From contig OZ253469.1 in NCBI GenBank assembly GCA_965261535.1, positions 3,658,001 through 3,722,000 on the forward strand: a DNA stretch of 64,000 nucleotides, given 5' to 3'. Below the pieces are notes generated by a model. The model was not told the DNA's origin. It saw only the letters and a program-made list of their open reading frames with translations, and made no database searches. This DNA comes from VXNE01 sp965261535 (GTDB lineage Bacteria > Pseudomonadota > Gammaproteobacteria > Pseudomonadales > Azotimanducaceae). The translations under genes were made by a program, and so were the position numbers. Positions 50,833 through 59,820 of the stretch are shown in pieces (the stretch's first letter is position 1; the number at the start of each line of letters is the position of its first letter).

Positions 50833-53687
50833 GGAACAACGATATTGATTTCGGTACTCCGGCTGTTCTGAACGGCTTGCCGAACGGCTCGCCGGACGGC
50901 GCGAGTTCCGAGAAAGTATCGCTGACCGTGGACGGCCATCCGGTCGAAGTGCCGGCGGGCACGTCCATCATGCGCGCCGCCGTCGAGGTCGGCATCCCTA
51001 TTCCCAAACTCTGCGCTACCGACAGCCTCCAGGCATTCGGCTCCTGCCGGCTGTGCCTGGTCGAGGTCGAAGGCCGGCGCGGCCTTCACGCATCCTGCAC
51101 CGAACCCGCGCGTGAAGGCATGGCGGTGCGTACACAGAACGACCACATCGCGAAAATTCGCCGCGGCGTGATGGAACTGTACATTTCGGACCATCCGCTG
51201 GACTGCCTCACCTGTTCGGCGAACGGCGACTGCGAGTTGCAGGATATGGCGGGCGCCGTGGGTTTACGCGAGGTCCGCTACGGCGACGGCGCGAATCACC
51301 TCGAGTCGGACATAGACGCCTCGAACCCCTATTTCTCCTTCGACCCGTCCAAGTGCATCGTCTGTTCGCGCTGCGTGCGCGCCTGCGACGAGGTCCAGGG
51401 CACGTTTGCCCTCACCATCGACGGCCGCGGTTTCGACGCGTCGGTGAAAACAGGTGCCGACGATTTCTTTTCTTCCGAGTGCGTCTCCTGCGGCGCCTGC
51501 GTGCAGGCGTGTCCGACGGCGACCCTCATGGAAAAATCCGTGATCGACCACGGCGTGCCGGACCGCGTCGTCAAGACCACGTGCGCATACTGCGGCGTCG
51601 GTTGTTCGTTCAAGGCCGAACTCAAGGGCGACCAGGTCGTGCGCATGACGCCGGACAAGGATGGCTTCGCCAACCACGGCCACTCGTGCGTGAAGGGACG
51701 CTTTGCGTGGGGTTATGCCAATCACACCGAACGCATCCTCGAACCCATGATCCGCGACGATATCGACGATCCTTGGCGCGCGGTTTCATGGGATGAAGCG
51801 ATCTCCTGTACAGCCCGGCGGCTCAAGGCCATCCAGGCGGAATACGGGATCAATTCCATCGGCGGCATCACCTCCTCGCGCTGCACCAATGAAGAAGTCT
51901 GGGTGGTCATGAAGATGATCCGGGCCGCGTTCGGCAACAACAACGTCGACACCTGCGCGCGCGTCTGCCATTCGCCCACCGGCTACGGTTTGAAGCAGAC
52001 CTTTGGCGCTTCGGCGGGGACGCAGAACTTCGACTCCGTGGCCGACGCCGATCTGATGATGGTAATCGGCGCCAACCCGACCGACGGACACCCGGTATTC
52101 GCCTCACAGATGAAGCGCCGCCTGCGACAGGGCGCGAAGCTGATTGTCCTCGATCCCAGGCGCATCGATCTCGTCCGCTCACCGCATGTGCAGGCTGACT
52201 ACCACCTGCCGCTGCTGCCGGGAACCAATGTGCCGTTGATGAACGCATTCGCCCACGTGGTTGTCACGGAAGGGCTGACCGACCACGACTTCGTCAAGGA
52301 ACGTTGCGACCTGGCTTCTTTCGGGGAGTGGGTAGCCTTCGCCGCGCAGGAGGAGAACTCGCCCGAACACGTCGCCGACGACGTCGGCGTCCCGGCGGAG
52401 GATATTCGCGCGGCGGCACGCCTCTATGCCAACGCGGGCAACGCCGCAATCTACTATGGCCTGGGTGTCACCGAGCACAGCCAGGGCTCGACCATGGTCA
52501 TGGCGATGGCGAACCTGGCGATGGCGACGGGCAACATCGGTCGGCCCGGTGTCGGCATCAACCCGCTGCGGGGGCAGAACAACGTGCAGGGCGCCTGCGA
52601 CATGGGATCGTTTCCGCACGAACTATCCGGGAACCGGCCCATCGGCGATGACGCGATCCGGGCGCAGTTCGAACGCGCCTGGGGCGTTGAGATCGGAGGT
52701 GAACCGGGGTTCCGTATTCCGAACATGCTCAATGCCGCCTGCGCCGGCGAGTTCAAGGCGATGTACATCCAGGGCGAGGATCTCGCACAGTCCGATCCGA
52801 ATACCCAGCACGTCGAAGAAGCCCTCGCGGCGATGGAGTGCGTCGTCGTCCAGGACCTGTTCCTGACCGAGACGGCCAAGTTCGCACATGTGTTCTTGCC
52901 GGGCACGTCGTTCCTGGAGAAGGACGGCACGTTCACCAATGCCGAACGACGTATCAATCGCGTGCGTCCGGTCATGCCGCCGAAGACGGGCATGGCGGAG
53001 TGGGAAGTGACCCAGGCACTCGCCACCGCGCTGGGATATCCGATGCGGTATGCGTCCGCCAGCGAGATCATGGACGAGGTCGCCGCGCTGACGCCGACCT
53101 TCGCCAATGTGTCCTTCGACCTGCTCGACCGGGTGGGTAGCGTTCAGTGGCCGTGTACGGACGCGGCGCCGACAGGGACGCCCATCATGCATCGCGACAC
53201 GTTCGTGCGCGGCAAGGGCATGTTCGTCCTGACCGACTATCAGCCGACCGAAGAGCGGGCCAACCGCAAGTTCCCGCTGCTCCTTACGACGGGGAGAGTC
53301 CTGACGCAATACAACGTCGGCGCGCAAACCCGACGCACGGACAACATCGAGTGGCTGAACGAGGACCTGCTGGAGATTCACCCCGCGGATGCGGAACTGC
53401 GGGGCCTGCGCGAAGGCGATTGGGTGTCCGTGACGAGTCGCATGGGCGAGATATCGCTGCGCGCAACCGTGACGAAGCGCGTTGTGCCGGGCGTGGTCTA
53501 TACCACGTTCCACCATCCGGACACCGGGACCAACGTGGTCACCACGAACCTGAGCGACTGGGCGACCAACTGCCCGGAATACAAGGTGACCGCGGTGCAA
53601 GTGCGTCCGGCGAATCACCGCTCCTCCTGGCAGGAAACATTTGGCGTCCGACTGACGGAACAGACCGGCCTGCTGCCGCAAACTTGA
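50829..53687 (+). CDS. fdsA: NAD-dependent formate dehydrogenase alpha subunit (molybdenum)
   Basis: This 952-residue catalytic subunit has an N-terminal [2Fe-2S] domain (Cys62, 73, 76, 90) and a His-Cys3 [4Fe-4S] site (His122, Cys126, 129, 135). A ferredoxin-like pair of clusters follows (Cys176-186 and Cys218-228). The molybdopterin domain has its own [4Fe-4S] cluster (CAYCGVGC with Cys287). VDTCARVCHSPTGYG contains the Mo-ligand Cys380 and His381; Cys is used rather than selenocysteine. The C-terminal molybdopterin-binding domain ends with TVQ-like pterin contacts. It oxidises formate to CO2 with NAD+ through FdsB, or runs in reverse. Confidence 0.96.
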   Translation: MRNNDIDFGTPAVLNGLPNGSPDGASSEKVSLTVDGHPVEVPAGTSIMRAAVEVGIPIPKLCATDSLQAFGSCRLCLVEVEGRRGLHASCTEPAREGMAVRTQNDHIAKIRRGVMELYISDHPLDCLTCSANGDCELQDMAGAVGLREVRYGDGANHLESDIDASNPYFSFDPSKCIVCSRCVRACDEVQGTFALTIDGRGFDASVKTGADDFFSSECVSCGACVQACPTATLMEKSVIDHGVPDRVVKTTCAYCGVGCSFKAELKGDQVVRMTPDKDGFANHGHSCVKGRFAWGYANHTERILEPMIRDDIDDPWRAVSWDEAISCTARRLKAIQAEYGINSIGGITSSRCTNEEVWVVMKMIRAAFGNNNVDTCARVCHSPTGYGLKQTFGASAGTQNFDSVADADLMMVIGANPTDGHPVFASQMKRRLRQGAKLIVLDPRRIDLVRSPHVQADYHLPLLPGTNVPLMNAFAHVVVTEGLTDHDFVKERCDLASFGEWVAFAAQEENSPEHVADDVGVPAEDIRAAARLYANAGNAAIYYGLGVTEHSQGSTMVMAMANLAMATGNIGRPGVGINPLRGQNNVQGACDMGSFPHELSGNRPIGDDAIRAQFERAWGVEIGGEPGFRIPNMLNAACAGEFKAMYIQGEDLAQSDPNTQHVEEALAAMECVVVQDLFLTETAKFAHVFLPGTSFLEKDGTFTNAERRINRVRPVMPPKTGMAEWEVTQALATALGYPMRYASASEIMDEVAALTPTFANVSFDLLDRVGSVQWPCTDAAPTGTPIMHRDTFVRGKGMFVLTDYQPTEERANRKFPLLLTTGRVLTQYNVGAQTRRTDNIEWLNEDLLEIHPADAELRGLREGDWVSVTSRMGEISLRATVTKRVVPGVVYTTFHHPDTGTNVVTTNLSDWATNCPEYKVTAVQVRPANHRSSWQETFGVRLTEQTGLLPQT

Positions 53688-53731
53688 CCGCCGCAGCGAA
53701 CATACCCACCCGAGGCGCTCCCGCGGCGAAT

Positions 53732-54553
53732 ATGCGGGTGGACATCGAGGCGGTCTCAATCGATGGAACGCGCCGTGCCAGTGATACCGTCACCATCGAA
53801 GAGCCCCTGGAAATCCGTCTGTCCCACGAGACAGGTTCCGGTCGTGCGGACCAGAGCATCTCCATCACCATGCGTACGCCGGGCAACGACGAGGAGCTGG
53901 CCATAGGCTTCCTTGCCGGCGAGACGATCATCGCCGCAGCGAGGGACGTGCGCCGGGTAGAGCATTGCGGACCGCCGAGCCCGGACAAGGGCATTCGAAA
54001 CATCATCCGCGTCGAATTGGCGGACCATGTGCGCGTTGATGCGGGCGGGCTGCTGCGGCATTTCTACACGACATCGAGCTGCGGCGTGTGCGGGAAGGCT
54101 TCTCTCGACGCCCTGCGCGTGCAGATCGCGAAGCGCCCGCCCACCAGTTTCTGCATCACGGCGGACGCGCTGAAAAAGCTGCCGGGCGCCTTGCGCGGCA
54201 GGCAGACCGAATTCGCCCACACCGGCGGCCTGCACGCCGCCGGGAGCTTCGATGCGTCGGGCAGCCTGCTGCGCGTGCGGGAAGACGTGGGCCGGCACAA
54301 TGCCCTGGACAAATTGGCGGGTTCCTACCTCGCCCAGGGCGGGATGGCCGAATACGGCATCCTCTTGAGCGGCCGCGCCAGCTTTGAATTGATGCAGAAG
54401 GCGGCTGTCGCCGGCGCGTCCGTCGTCGCGTCCATCGGGCCGCCCTCTTCCCTGGCGGTGGAGTTGGCGCAGGATCAGGGCATCACCCTGGCCGGCTTCC
54501 TCAACGCCGACCGCTTCAACATCTACACGGCCGGACAACGCATCGCGGCGTGA
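53732..54553 (+). CDS. fdhD: Formate dehydrogenase sulfur-transfer protein FdhD/FdsC
   Basis: The 273-residue protein resembles FdhD: EEPLEIRLSHETGS, DEELAIGFLAGETII, the Cys pair loop TTSSCGVCGKASLDAL and LRVREDVGRHNALDKLAGSY. FdhD/FdsC moves sulfur from a cysteine desulfurase to the Mo-bis-PGD cofactor and is needed for formate dehydrogenase activity. Both Cys of the loop are present. The start is uncertain: TTG at 53684 would overlap the fdsA stop, while the ATG at 53732 is closer to the usual length. It overlaps mobA by four bases. Confidence 0.9.
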   Translation: MRVDIEAVSIDGTRRASDTVTIEEPLEIRLSHETGSGRADQSISITMRTPGNDEELAIGFLAGETIIAAARDVRRVEHCGPPSPDKGIRNIIRVELADHVRVDAGGLLRHFYTTSSCGVCGKASLDALRVQIAKRPPTSFCITADALKKLPGALRGRQTEFAHTGGLHAAGSFDASGSLLRVREDVGRHNALDKLAGSYLAQGGMAEYGILLSGRASFELMQKAAVAGASVVASIGPPSSLAVELAQDQGITLAGFLNADRFNIYTAGQRIAA

Positions 54554-55158
54554 AAGCGGAGGATGTCACCGGCGTCGTCTTCTGCGGTGGTACCGGGCGG
54601 CGTCTCGGTGGCGTCGAGAAGCCGCTGATCGAGGTCGCCGGGCGTCCGCTCCTGGCATGGGTGCTGGAACGTCTTCTGAAGCAGGTGGCCACGGTGTTGT
54701 TGAGCGGGGCGGACGATCCTGCGTATGCGAGGTTCGGCTGCGAGATTGTTCCCGATCGGGTGCCGGGAGAAGGACCCTTGAGCGGTCTTGCAACCGCCGT
54801 CGAGGTCGCGACGACGGATTGGATATTTACCTGTCCCGGAGACTCGCCCTACCTGGCGGAGAACCTGATCGAGTTGCTGGCCCAGGATGCCCGGCGCTTC
54901 GGCGTGGCTGTCCCCCACGATGGAAACCGGCGCCAGAACCTGTTCCTCCTGATGCGCCGCGACCGCGCCGGGTCGTTGGTCCGTTTCTTCGAACAGGGGG
55001 GCAGGGCGGCGCACCGTTGGCTCGACGAGAACGGCATCGCCGCCACTGATCTATCCGCCATTGCCGAGTCGTTTTTCAACGTCAATACACCGGACGACCT
55101 CGAGGCGTGGCGTCAGCGTGCGATAGCGTCCGTTTCTCCGAGCATGCCAGCGACCTGA
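54550..55158 (+). CDS. mobA: Molybdenum cofactor guanylyltransferase
   Basis: The 202-residue protein has the MobA nucleotidyltransferase signature GVVFCGGTGRRLGGVEKPLI with the GTP-binding Gly-rich loop and Lys, then EGPLSGLATAVEVA and IFTCPGDSPYLAENLIELL. FFNVNTPDDLEAWR is the usual end. It converts molybdopterin to the guanine dinucleotide form used by FdsA. GTG start, overlapping the fdhD stop by four bases, so it is the fifth gene of the operon. The position is otherwise often taken by fdsD, which is absent here. Confidence 0.93.
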   Translation: MKAEDVTGVVFCGGTGRRLGGVEKPLIEVAGRPLLAWVLERLLKQVATVLLSGADDPAYARFGCEIVPDRVPGEGPLSGLATAVEVATTDWIFTCPGDSPYLAENLIELLAQDARRFGVAVPHDGNRRQNLFLLMRRDRAGSLVRFFEQGGRAAHRWLDENGIAATDLSAIAESFFNVNTPDDLEAWRQRAIASVSPSMPAT

Positions 55159-55196
55159 GCCGCTGTGGTCGGCGCAAACCGCGCTTAAGCGTTGCG

Positions 55197-56132
55197 CTAC
55201 CGGCTGTAGTCGGCGTCGCCGGGCTTGGCCTTCGTGCCGTCCGTCCCGGCAATCGGCCGTTTCTTGGGTGCCGAGGCGTATTCGCCGCGGAAGTCGCCGA
55301 ACGGCCCGTCGCGCCACTCCAGCGCGGTTTTCAAACCCTGTTCCCGCACGCGGCGACCGAACTCGCCGGCGGCGGGACGGTGTTTCGACATCGCCTCCAC
55401 GTCCGTGCCGGACATCAGGCCGGTGCGGATACCCATGATCTCGTATTGCCGGTTGACGGCGCGCTTGTTGTAGTTCAACTGGTCGTTGTCGATATGACCG
55501 AGGCGACGCGCGAACCGGATGGTGAACTCTTCCAGTTCGTCCTTCGGCTTGGCATAGGTCGCCCAGCCGAAGTCCTCCATCTCTTCGCCGCTGAACCAGT
55601 CGCCGGTATAGGCGAAGGCCCGCGCCTTGCCCGGCTTCATGAACCAGGGCGCCCACATCATGTCCATGGTGCCCTGGGCTCGAACTGGCGGGTAGCCGAC
55701 GCGGGCGTCTTCGGCCACCATGCGCATGTCGCACATGGAAGCGAGTTCGGTAGCGCCCGCGAGACACCAGCCATGGACCTGCGCGATGACCGGCTTCGCG
55801 AGTTCCCAGATCAGCCAGTGACCCATCAACGCATGGCGCGACCAGTCGTAGTGTTGCGGGTGCGTGGAGCCGGTGTCCGGCATCCCCGACCGACCGCTCA
55901 CGTAGTCGCTCTGCTCATCTGGATTTGGCGTGAGATCGTAGCCGGCGGAAAATGCGCGTCCGGCACCCTTGAGAATGATGACGCCGATGGCGGGGTCCGC
56001 CTCGGCTTCGCGCATAGCGTCGTATACCTCGCCGCGCAGGGCATGGCTCAAGGCGTTTAGCTTCTCCGGCCGGTTGAGCGTGATGAACGCCAGCCGGTCG
56101 TCGGTCTCGTAGATGATGTTGTTATAGCTCAT
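55197..56132 (-). CDS. Enoyl-CoA hydratase/isomerase family protein
   Basis: The 311-residue crotonase-fold protein starts MSYNNIIYETDDRLAFITLN and shows RPEKLNALSHALR, GAGRAFSAGYDLTP and HGWCLAGATELASMCDM, then VGYPPVRAQGTMDMMWAPWF. The C-terminal tail is long and Arg/Lys-rich. It resembles the protein of 25950-26831 in overall layout. The acyl-CoA substrate is unknown. AAGGAACAG precedes the ATG at 56132. It is convergent with the fds operon and stands next to a broken oxidoreductase. Confidence 0.89.
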   Translation of the reverse strand: MSYNNIIYETDDRLAFITLNRPEKLNALSHALRGEVYDAMREAEADPAIGVIILKGAGRAFSAGYDLTPNPDEQSDYVSGRSGMPDTGSTHPQHYDWSRHALMGHWLIWELAKPVIAQVHGWCLAGATELASMCDMRMVAEDARVGYPPVRAQGTMDMMWAPWFMKPGKARAFAYTGDWFSGEEMEDFGWATYAKPKDELEEFTIRFARRLGHIDNDQLNYNKRAVNRQYEIMGIRTGLMSGTDVEAMSKHRPAAGEFGRRVREQGLKTALEWRDGPFGDFRGEYASAPKKRPIAGTDGTKAKPGDADYSR

Positions 56133-56188
56133 GACTGTTCCTTTTTTTTGGGCGCGAATCAGACGCGTTCTCCAGCCGCGTCGAAATA

Positions 56189-56578
56189 CTAACCACCTGC
56201 GTCGGGGGATGGAAATGCGGCCGCGCGTCTTGTCCAATGGCAAGGCGGTCTCTTACCGTCGGAACGTGATTGGGCGAAACTGAATCTCTTCCACACAAAC
56301 TCGCGCAACGCCTTGATGGTGTATTCGCGGTGGTGGCTGATCGGCAGCGGGTTGTAGATCACATCCAGTGTCGGGTCCTGGATGACATCGTCGTAGCTGT
56401 CGTAGACGGTCTCGATGCCGTGCTGCTTGGCGAACGACTCTGCGCGAGAGCGGTCTCGGGCGGCCACGGCGGCGACGACCGCGTCGGCGTTCTCGGCGGC
56501 CGGCCCGATCAGCCCGCCGGGAGTAATCCGTGCCACGCCCAATGTTCCAAAGCGAAGAGGATTTGCCATGTTGACCAT
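56189..56578 (-). pseudogene. N-terminal fragment of a Gfo/Idh/MocA oxidoreductase
   Basis: The frame begins MVNMANPLRFGTLGVARITP and continues through AVAARDRSRAESFAKQHGIE, then VYNPLPISHHREYTIKAL-like sequence (VIYNPLPISHHREYTIKALR). This is the NAD-binding half of a Gfo/Idh/MocA protein. After ALRE the expected lysine motif (usually GKHVLCEKP) is missing and the sequence becomes unrelated before the stop. The C-terminal substrate domain is absent. It is probably a deletion remnant. Confidence 0.75.
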
Positions 56579-56801
56579 TCCGAGTTCGAGCGGAGGCATG
56601 GTAAAGGTCGGATTCGCCGGGGTCGAGTTCGCGGTATCGCGGACCTTGCGAGAGACCGGTTGGCGACGCCTTTGTGAAGCACCGTTCGTGACTGTTCGCG
56701 CGCAGTCATCGATCGCGGCCTGAATTCGGCTTGGCTCGCGCCGAATATACGCTAAGATTCGGCGGCCATTTTGCATCTCCACGGGAGAGTCTCAGATCAC
56801 C

Positions 56802-57695
56802 ATGGCAAGGTTCAGGGCAAAGAGCGGTGAGATCTACTTCGAGCACTCGGGGTCGCGCTCGGACCCTCGCGTACTCTTCATCCAGGGCCTGGGATGCCAG
56901 ATCGTCCATTGGCCGGAGACCCTCATTGACGGCGTGGTAGCCGCGGGCCTGTGCGCTGTGACGTTCGACAACCGCGATGTGGGGCTGTCCCACGGGTCCG
57001 ATGTGCCGCCGCCTCCACTGCCGTCGTTGCTGGCGGCTCGAGAAGATCCTCAAGGCCTTACCCCCGCGTACTCGCTGTCGGATATGGCGCGGGATGCGGT
57101 CGACCTGCTCGATCACATCGGACAGGGCGGCGCGCACGTCATAGGCGTATCGATGGGCGGCATGATCGGCCAGCGCATGGCCATCGAGCATCCGGATCGG
57201 GTGTACAGTTTGACTTCGATCATGTCGTCCACCGGAAATCCCGGGCTACCGGCACCCGCCGAAGAAGCCGTGGGGGCGCTGCTTGCATCAGCGGTTGCGG
57301 AAGATGCCGAGGCCGCCGTGCCCTTAAGCATCCAGGCGTGGCAGGTCTTTGCGGGGCCGCACTTCGATTCCGAAAAAGTGGGCGGCGGCCGTTTTGCGCG
57401 CCGCGCCATCGAGCGCGCCTATCGTCCGGACGGCACGGTCCGACAACTCGCCGCTATTCTCACCGACGGTGATCGACGCGCAGACCTGGAACGAGTCAGG
57501 GTTCCGACGCTGGTGATCCACGGCAACGCCGACCCCCTGGTGCCTGTGGAGGCCGGGCGTGAAACCGCCGCTGTGATTCCCGGTGCCAGCTACCTGGAGA
57601 TCGACAAGCTGGGCCACGACCTGCCGGAACCGGTGCTCGACGAAATGATCGCGGCCATAACCTCCCACATCCACGATGTGGAGGTCACTCGCTAG
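56802..57695 (+). CDS. Alpha/beta-hydrolase fold protein
   Basis: A 297-residue alpha/beta hydrolase: oxyanion region VLFIQGLGCQIVHWP, nucleophile elbow VIGVSMGGMIGQRMA with Ser, acid HGNADPLVP with Asp, and His in KLGHDLPEP. All triad residues are present. Substrates may be esters, lactones or epoxides. The start MARFRAKSGEIYFEHSG is reasonable, with GGGAGAG upstream. It is convergent with the OFA transporter. Confidence 0.9.
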   Translation: MARFRAKSGEIYFEHSGSRSDPRVLFIQGLGCQIVHWPETLIDGVVAAGLCAVTFDNRDVGLSHGSDVPPPPLPSLLAAREDPQGLTPAYSLSDMARDAVDLLDHIGQGGAHVIGVSMGGMIGQRMAIEHPDRVYSLTSIMSSTGNPGLPAPAEEAVGALLASAVAEDAEAAVPLSIQAWQVFAGPHFDSEKVGGGRFARRAIERAYRPDGTVRQLAAILTDGDRRADLERVRVPTLVIHGNADPLVPVEAGRETAAVIPGASYLEIDKLGHDLPEPVLDEMIAAITSHIHDVEVTR

Positions 57696-57704
57696 CCCGG
57701 ACAT

Positions 57705-59036
57705 TCAAGCCGCGCGTGGGCGTGGCTCGATGCCGAATTCGCGAAGGGTGCTTTCCAGCGTCGGTCGGGAGAACCGAGCGCGGTCGTCGCGCAGGAGGTA
57801 GGTGAAGATGAACCCCAGGACGAGCAGCACGACACCGATCAGGAAACAGTAGGTGACCGCCCGGTCCGGATACTGATCCTTCAGGTGTCCCACGTACAGC
57901 GGTCCAAAGACGCCCGCGGCCGCCCAGGCGGTAAGGATCGTGCCGTAGATTGCGGACATGCGCTGGGTGCCGAAAACGTCCGAAACGAAGGAGGGCATGG
58001 TGGCGAAGCCGCCGCCGAAGCAAAGCAGGATGTAGCAGACGAGGATCGAGAAGATCCAGGGATTGGTCTCCGTCATCAGGATGCCGAAAACGACCACCTG
58101 GCTGCCCAGCAGTATTCGGAATACGCGTACGCGGCCGATACGGTCCGACAGCAATCCCCACAACAGGCGCCCGACGCCGTTGCACAGCGAACTAACGGCG
58201 ATGAGAGTAGCGCCGTATGCCGCGAGCACTTCCGGTTCGAGCGAAGGATCGGCCAGACCCCAGACATCCTCCAACAGCGGCGACTGAAAACTGATGACGG
58301 AGATGCCCGCGGCGATGTTGAAGAAGAACACGATCCACATGACGGCGAATTCCGGGGACGTCAGGCACGCCCGCACGGGAGGTATCGGTTCCGATTCGGG
58401 TTGCGCAGCCGGTGCCTTCTCGCCAGCGGATTTCGTTGGATCGAAATCGGGCGGCGGGTCGCAGATGAGCAGACTGAGGGGGATCAGGATGCAGGCGAAG
58501 ATGATGCCGAGCCAGAAGAAAACCATCGTGAGGTCGTCCTGGGTCTGCTCGAGCACCGGCGCAAGCCCCTTGCTCAAGAGAATCGCGCCCACGCCGAAGC
58601 CCATCACCGTGATGCCAGTGGCCATGCCCTTGTGGTCGGGAAACCACTTCGCCGCTGTCGCCACCGGCGTCACGTAGCCGAAGCCGATACCCGCGCCGCC
58701 AATCACGCCAAATCCGACGTAGAACAACATCCGGAGATCCATCTCGAGAGCGAGGCTGCCGATCAGGTAGCCGCCGCTGAACATCACGCTGCCCGCCAGC
58801 GCCAGTTTGCGCGGGCCGAGTTTGGGTAGCTTCATTCCCGCCCAGGCGGCGGACATGCCCAAGGAGAAGATCGTGATGCTGAACGCCCACGCGGTCTCCG
58901 TGTACGTCCAGCCAAACTGGTCGACGAGCATCTTCTGGAAGTAGCTCCATGCGTACACGGTGCCGAGGCACATCTGCAGGCCCGCGCAACCTGCGAGTAT
59001 GACTCCGCGCGGGGCAGTGGGAATGCGTATCGGCAT
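57705..59036 (-). CDS. OFA-type MFS anion transporter (oxalate/formate antiporter family)
   Basis: The 443-residue transporter has twelve predicted helices. It starts GVILAGCAGLQMCLGTVYAW, followed by VDQFGWTYTETAWAFSITIF and FGYVTPVATAAKWFPDHKGM, signature segments of the OFA family. Members exchange oxalate/formate or take up lactate and other small carboxylates. A central loop after helix 6 is Pro/Ser-rich. Together with the nearby formate dehydrogenase operon it might supply formate, but lactate is equally likely. The sensor gene at 59040-59804 precedes it by 3 bp on the same strand. Confidence 0.85.
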   Translation of the reverse strand: MPIRIPTAPRGVILAGCAGLQMCLGTVYAWSYFQKMLVDQFGWTYTETAWAFSITIFSLGMSAAWAGMKLPKLGPRKLALAGSVMFSGGYLIGSLALEMDLRMLFYVGFGVIGGAGIGFGYVTPVATAAKWFPDHKGMATGITVMGFGVGAILLSKGLAPVLEQTQDDLTMVFFWLGIIFACILIPLSLLICDPPPDFDPTKSAGEKAPAAQPESEPIPPVRACLTSPEFAVMWIVFFFNIAAGISVISFQSPLLEDVWGLADPSLEPEVLAAYGATLIAVSSLCNGVGRLLWGLLSDRIGRVRVFRILLGSQVVVFGILMTETNPWIFSILVCYILLCFGGGFATMPSFVSDVFGTQRMSAIYGTILTAWAAAGVFGPLYVGHLKDQYPDRAVTYCFLIGVVLLVLGFIFTYLLRDDRARFSRPTLESTLREFGIEPRPRAA

Positions 59037-59039
59037 GGC

Positions 59040-59804
59040 TCAGGCGACCGGGTCGGTCGACGCCGGCGGGGCCTCGTCCTCTTTCAGTTTTTCGCCCTGC
59101 GAAAAATAGAGGAAGAGGCGCGCCAGTTGTCCCGCCTCGTCCTTGCGTTCAAGGACCTTGTCGCGATTGGACACTTCTTCTTTTTCGCCGCGGGCAAGCG
59201 CCACCGCGTAGGCGAGAACATCGCCGAGCGGTCTTGCCGCCAGGTTGACGAACCAGAGGGCCGCGGCCACGCCGACCGCGAATATGATGCAGACCAGGTA
59301 CAACTGCCTGCCGATGGCGCGTTGGACCTTCAGTGCTATGACCCCGGTGTCCATGCCGACATGGACGGTGCCGGCCACGCCCGCCAGGATCGGGCTGCCC
59401 ACCTCGACGAAGTCGCCCATGCCGTCGATCTGGCGTTCGACGGTCTCCGTGGAGGCGGGATCGTCCGCGAGAATCTCTTCCGGGATGCCGGGAACAAAGG
59501 TATGCGCCAGGAACTCGCCCGTTTCATCGGTGATGTATATGTACTTGATACCCTGGATTTCGACGAATTGGTCGATCAAGGACTGCAGGACGGCGAGGTC
59601 GCGATTCAGAAGGATGTCCACGCTCGAGTCCGCGATGGTCTTCGCTATGTCCTTGCTATTGTCTTCGTACTCTTCCGACAGATACGTCTCGACCGTGTAG
59701 ATGAGCAGGATCGAAGTCGACAGGCCGATGATCCCGAACAGGGAAAGCACGCCGAACAACGTCTTCTGGAACAGCCTCTGGACCTTGATGTCGGCGATTT
59801 TCAC
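59040..59804 (-). CDS. Membrane sensor with periplasmic cache-like and HAMP domains, no output domain
   Basis: This 254-residue protein has one helix near the N-terminus (LFGVLSLFGIIGLSTSILLI), a periplasmic domain of ~130 residues (VETYLSEEYEDNSKDIAKTI to GVIALKVQRAIGRQL) like dCACHE/sCACHE sensors, a second helix (LYLVCIIFAVGVAAALWFV), then a HAMP-like segment (ARPLGDVLAYAVALARGEKE). It ends without histidine kinase, GGDEF or methyl-accepting domain. GTG at 59804 has GAGGGG upstream. It is 16 bp downstream of the binding protein gene, so the two probably act together, possibly controlling the OFA transporter. Confidence 0.8.
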   Translation of the reverse strand: MKIADIKVQRLFQKTLFGVLSLFGIIGLSTSILLIYTVETYLSEEYEDNSKDIAKTIADSSVDILLNRDLAVLQSLIDQFVEIQGIKYIYITDETGEFLAHTFVPGIPEEILADDPASTETVERQIDGMGDFVEVGSPILAGVAGTVHVGMDTGVIALKVQRAIGRQLYLVCIIFAVGVAAALWFVNLAARPLGDVLAYAVALARGEKEEVSNRDKVLERKDEAGQLARLFLYFSQGEKLKEDEAPPASTDPVA

Positions 59805-59820
59805 GGCAAATGCCCCTCGC

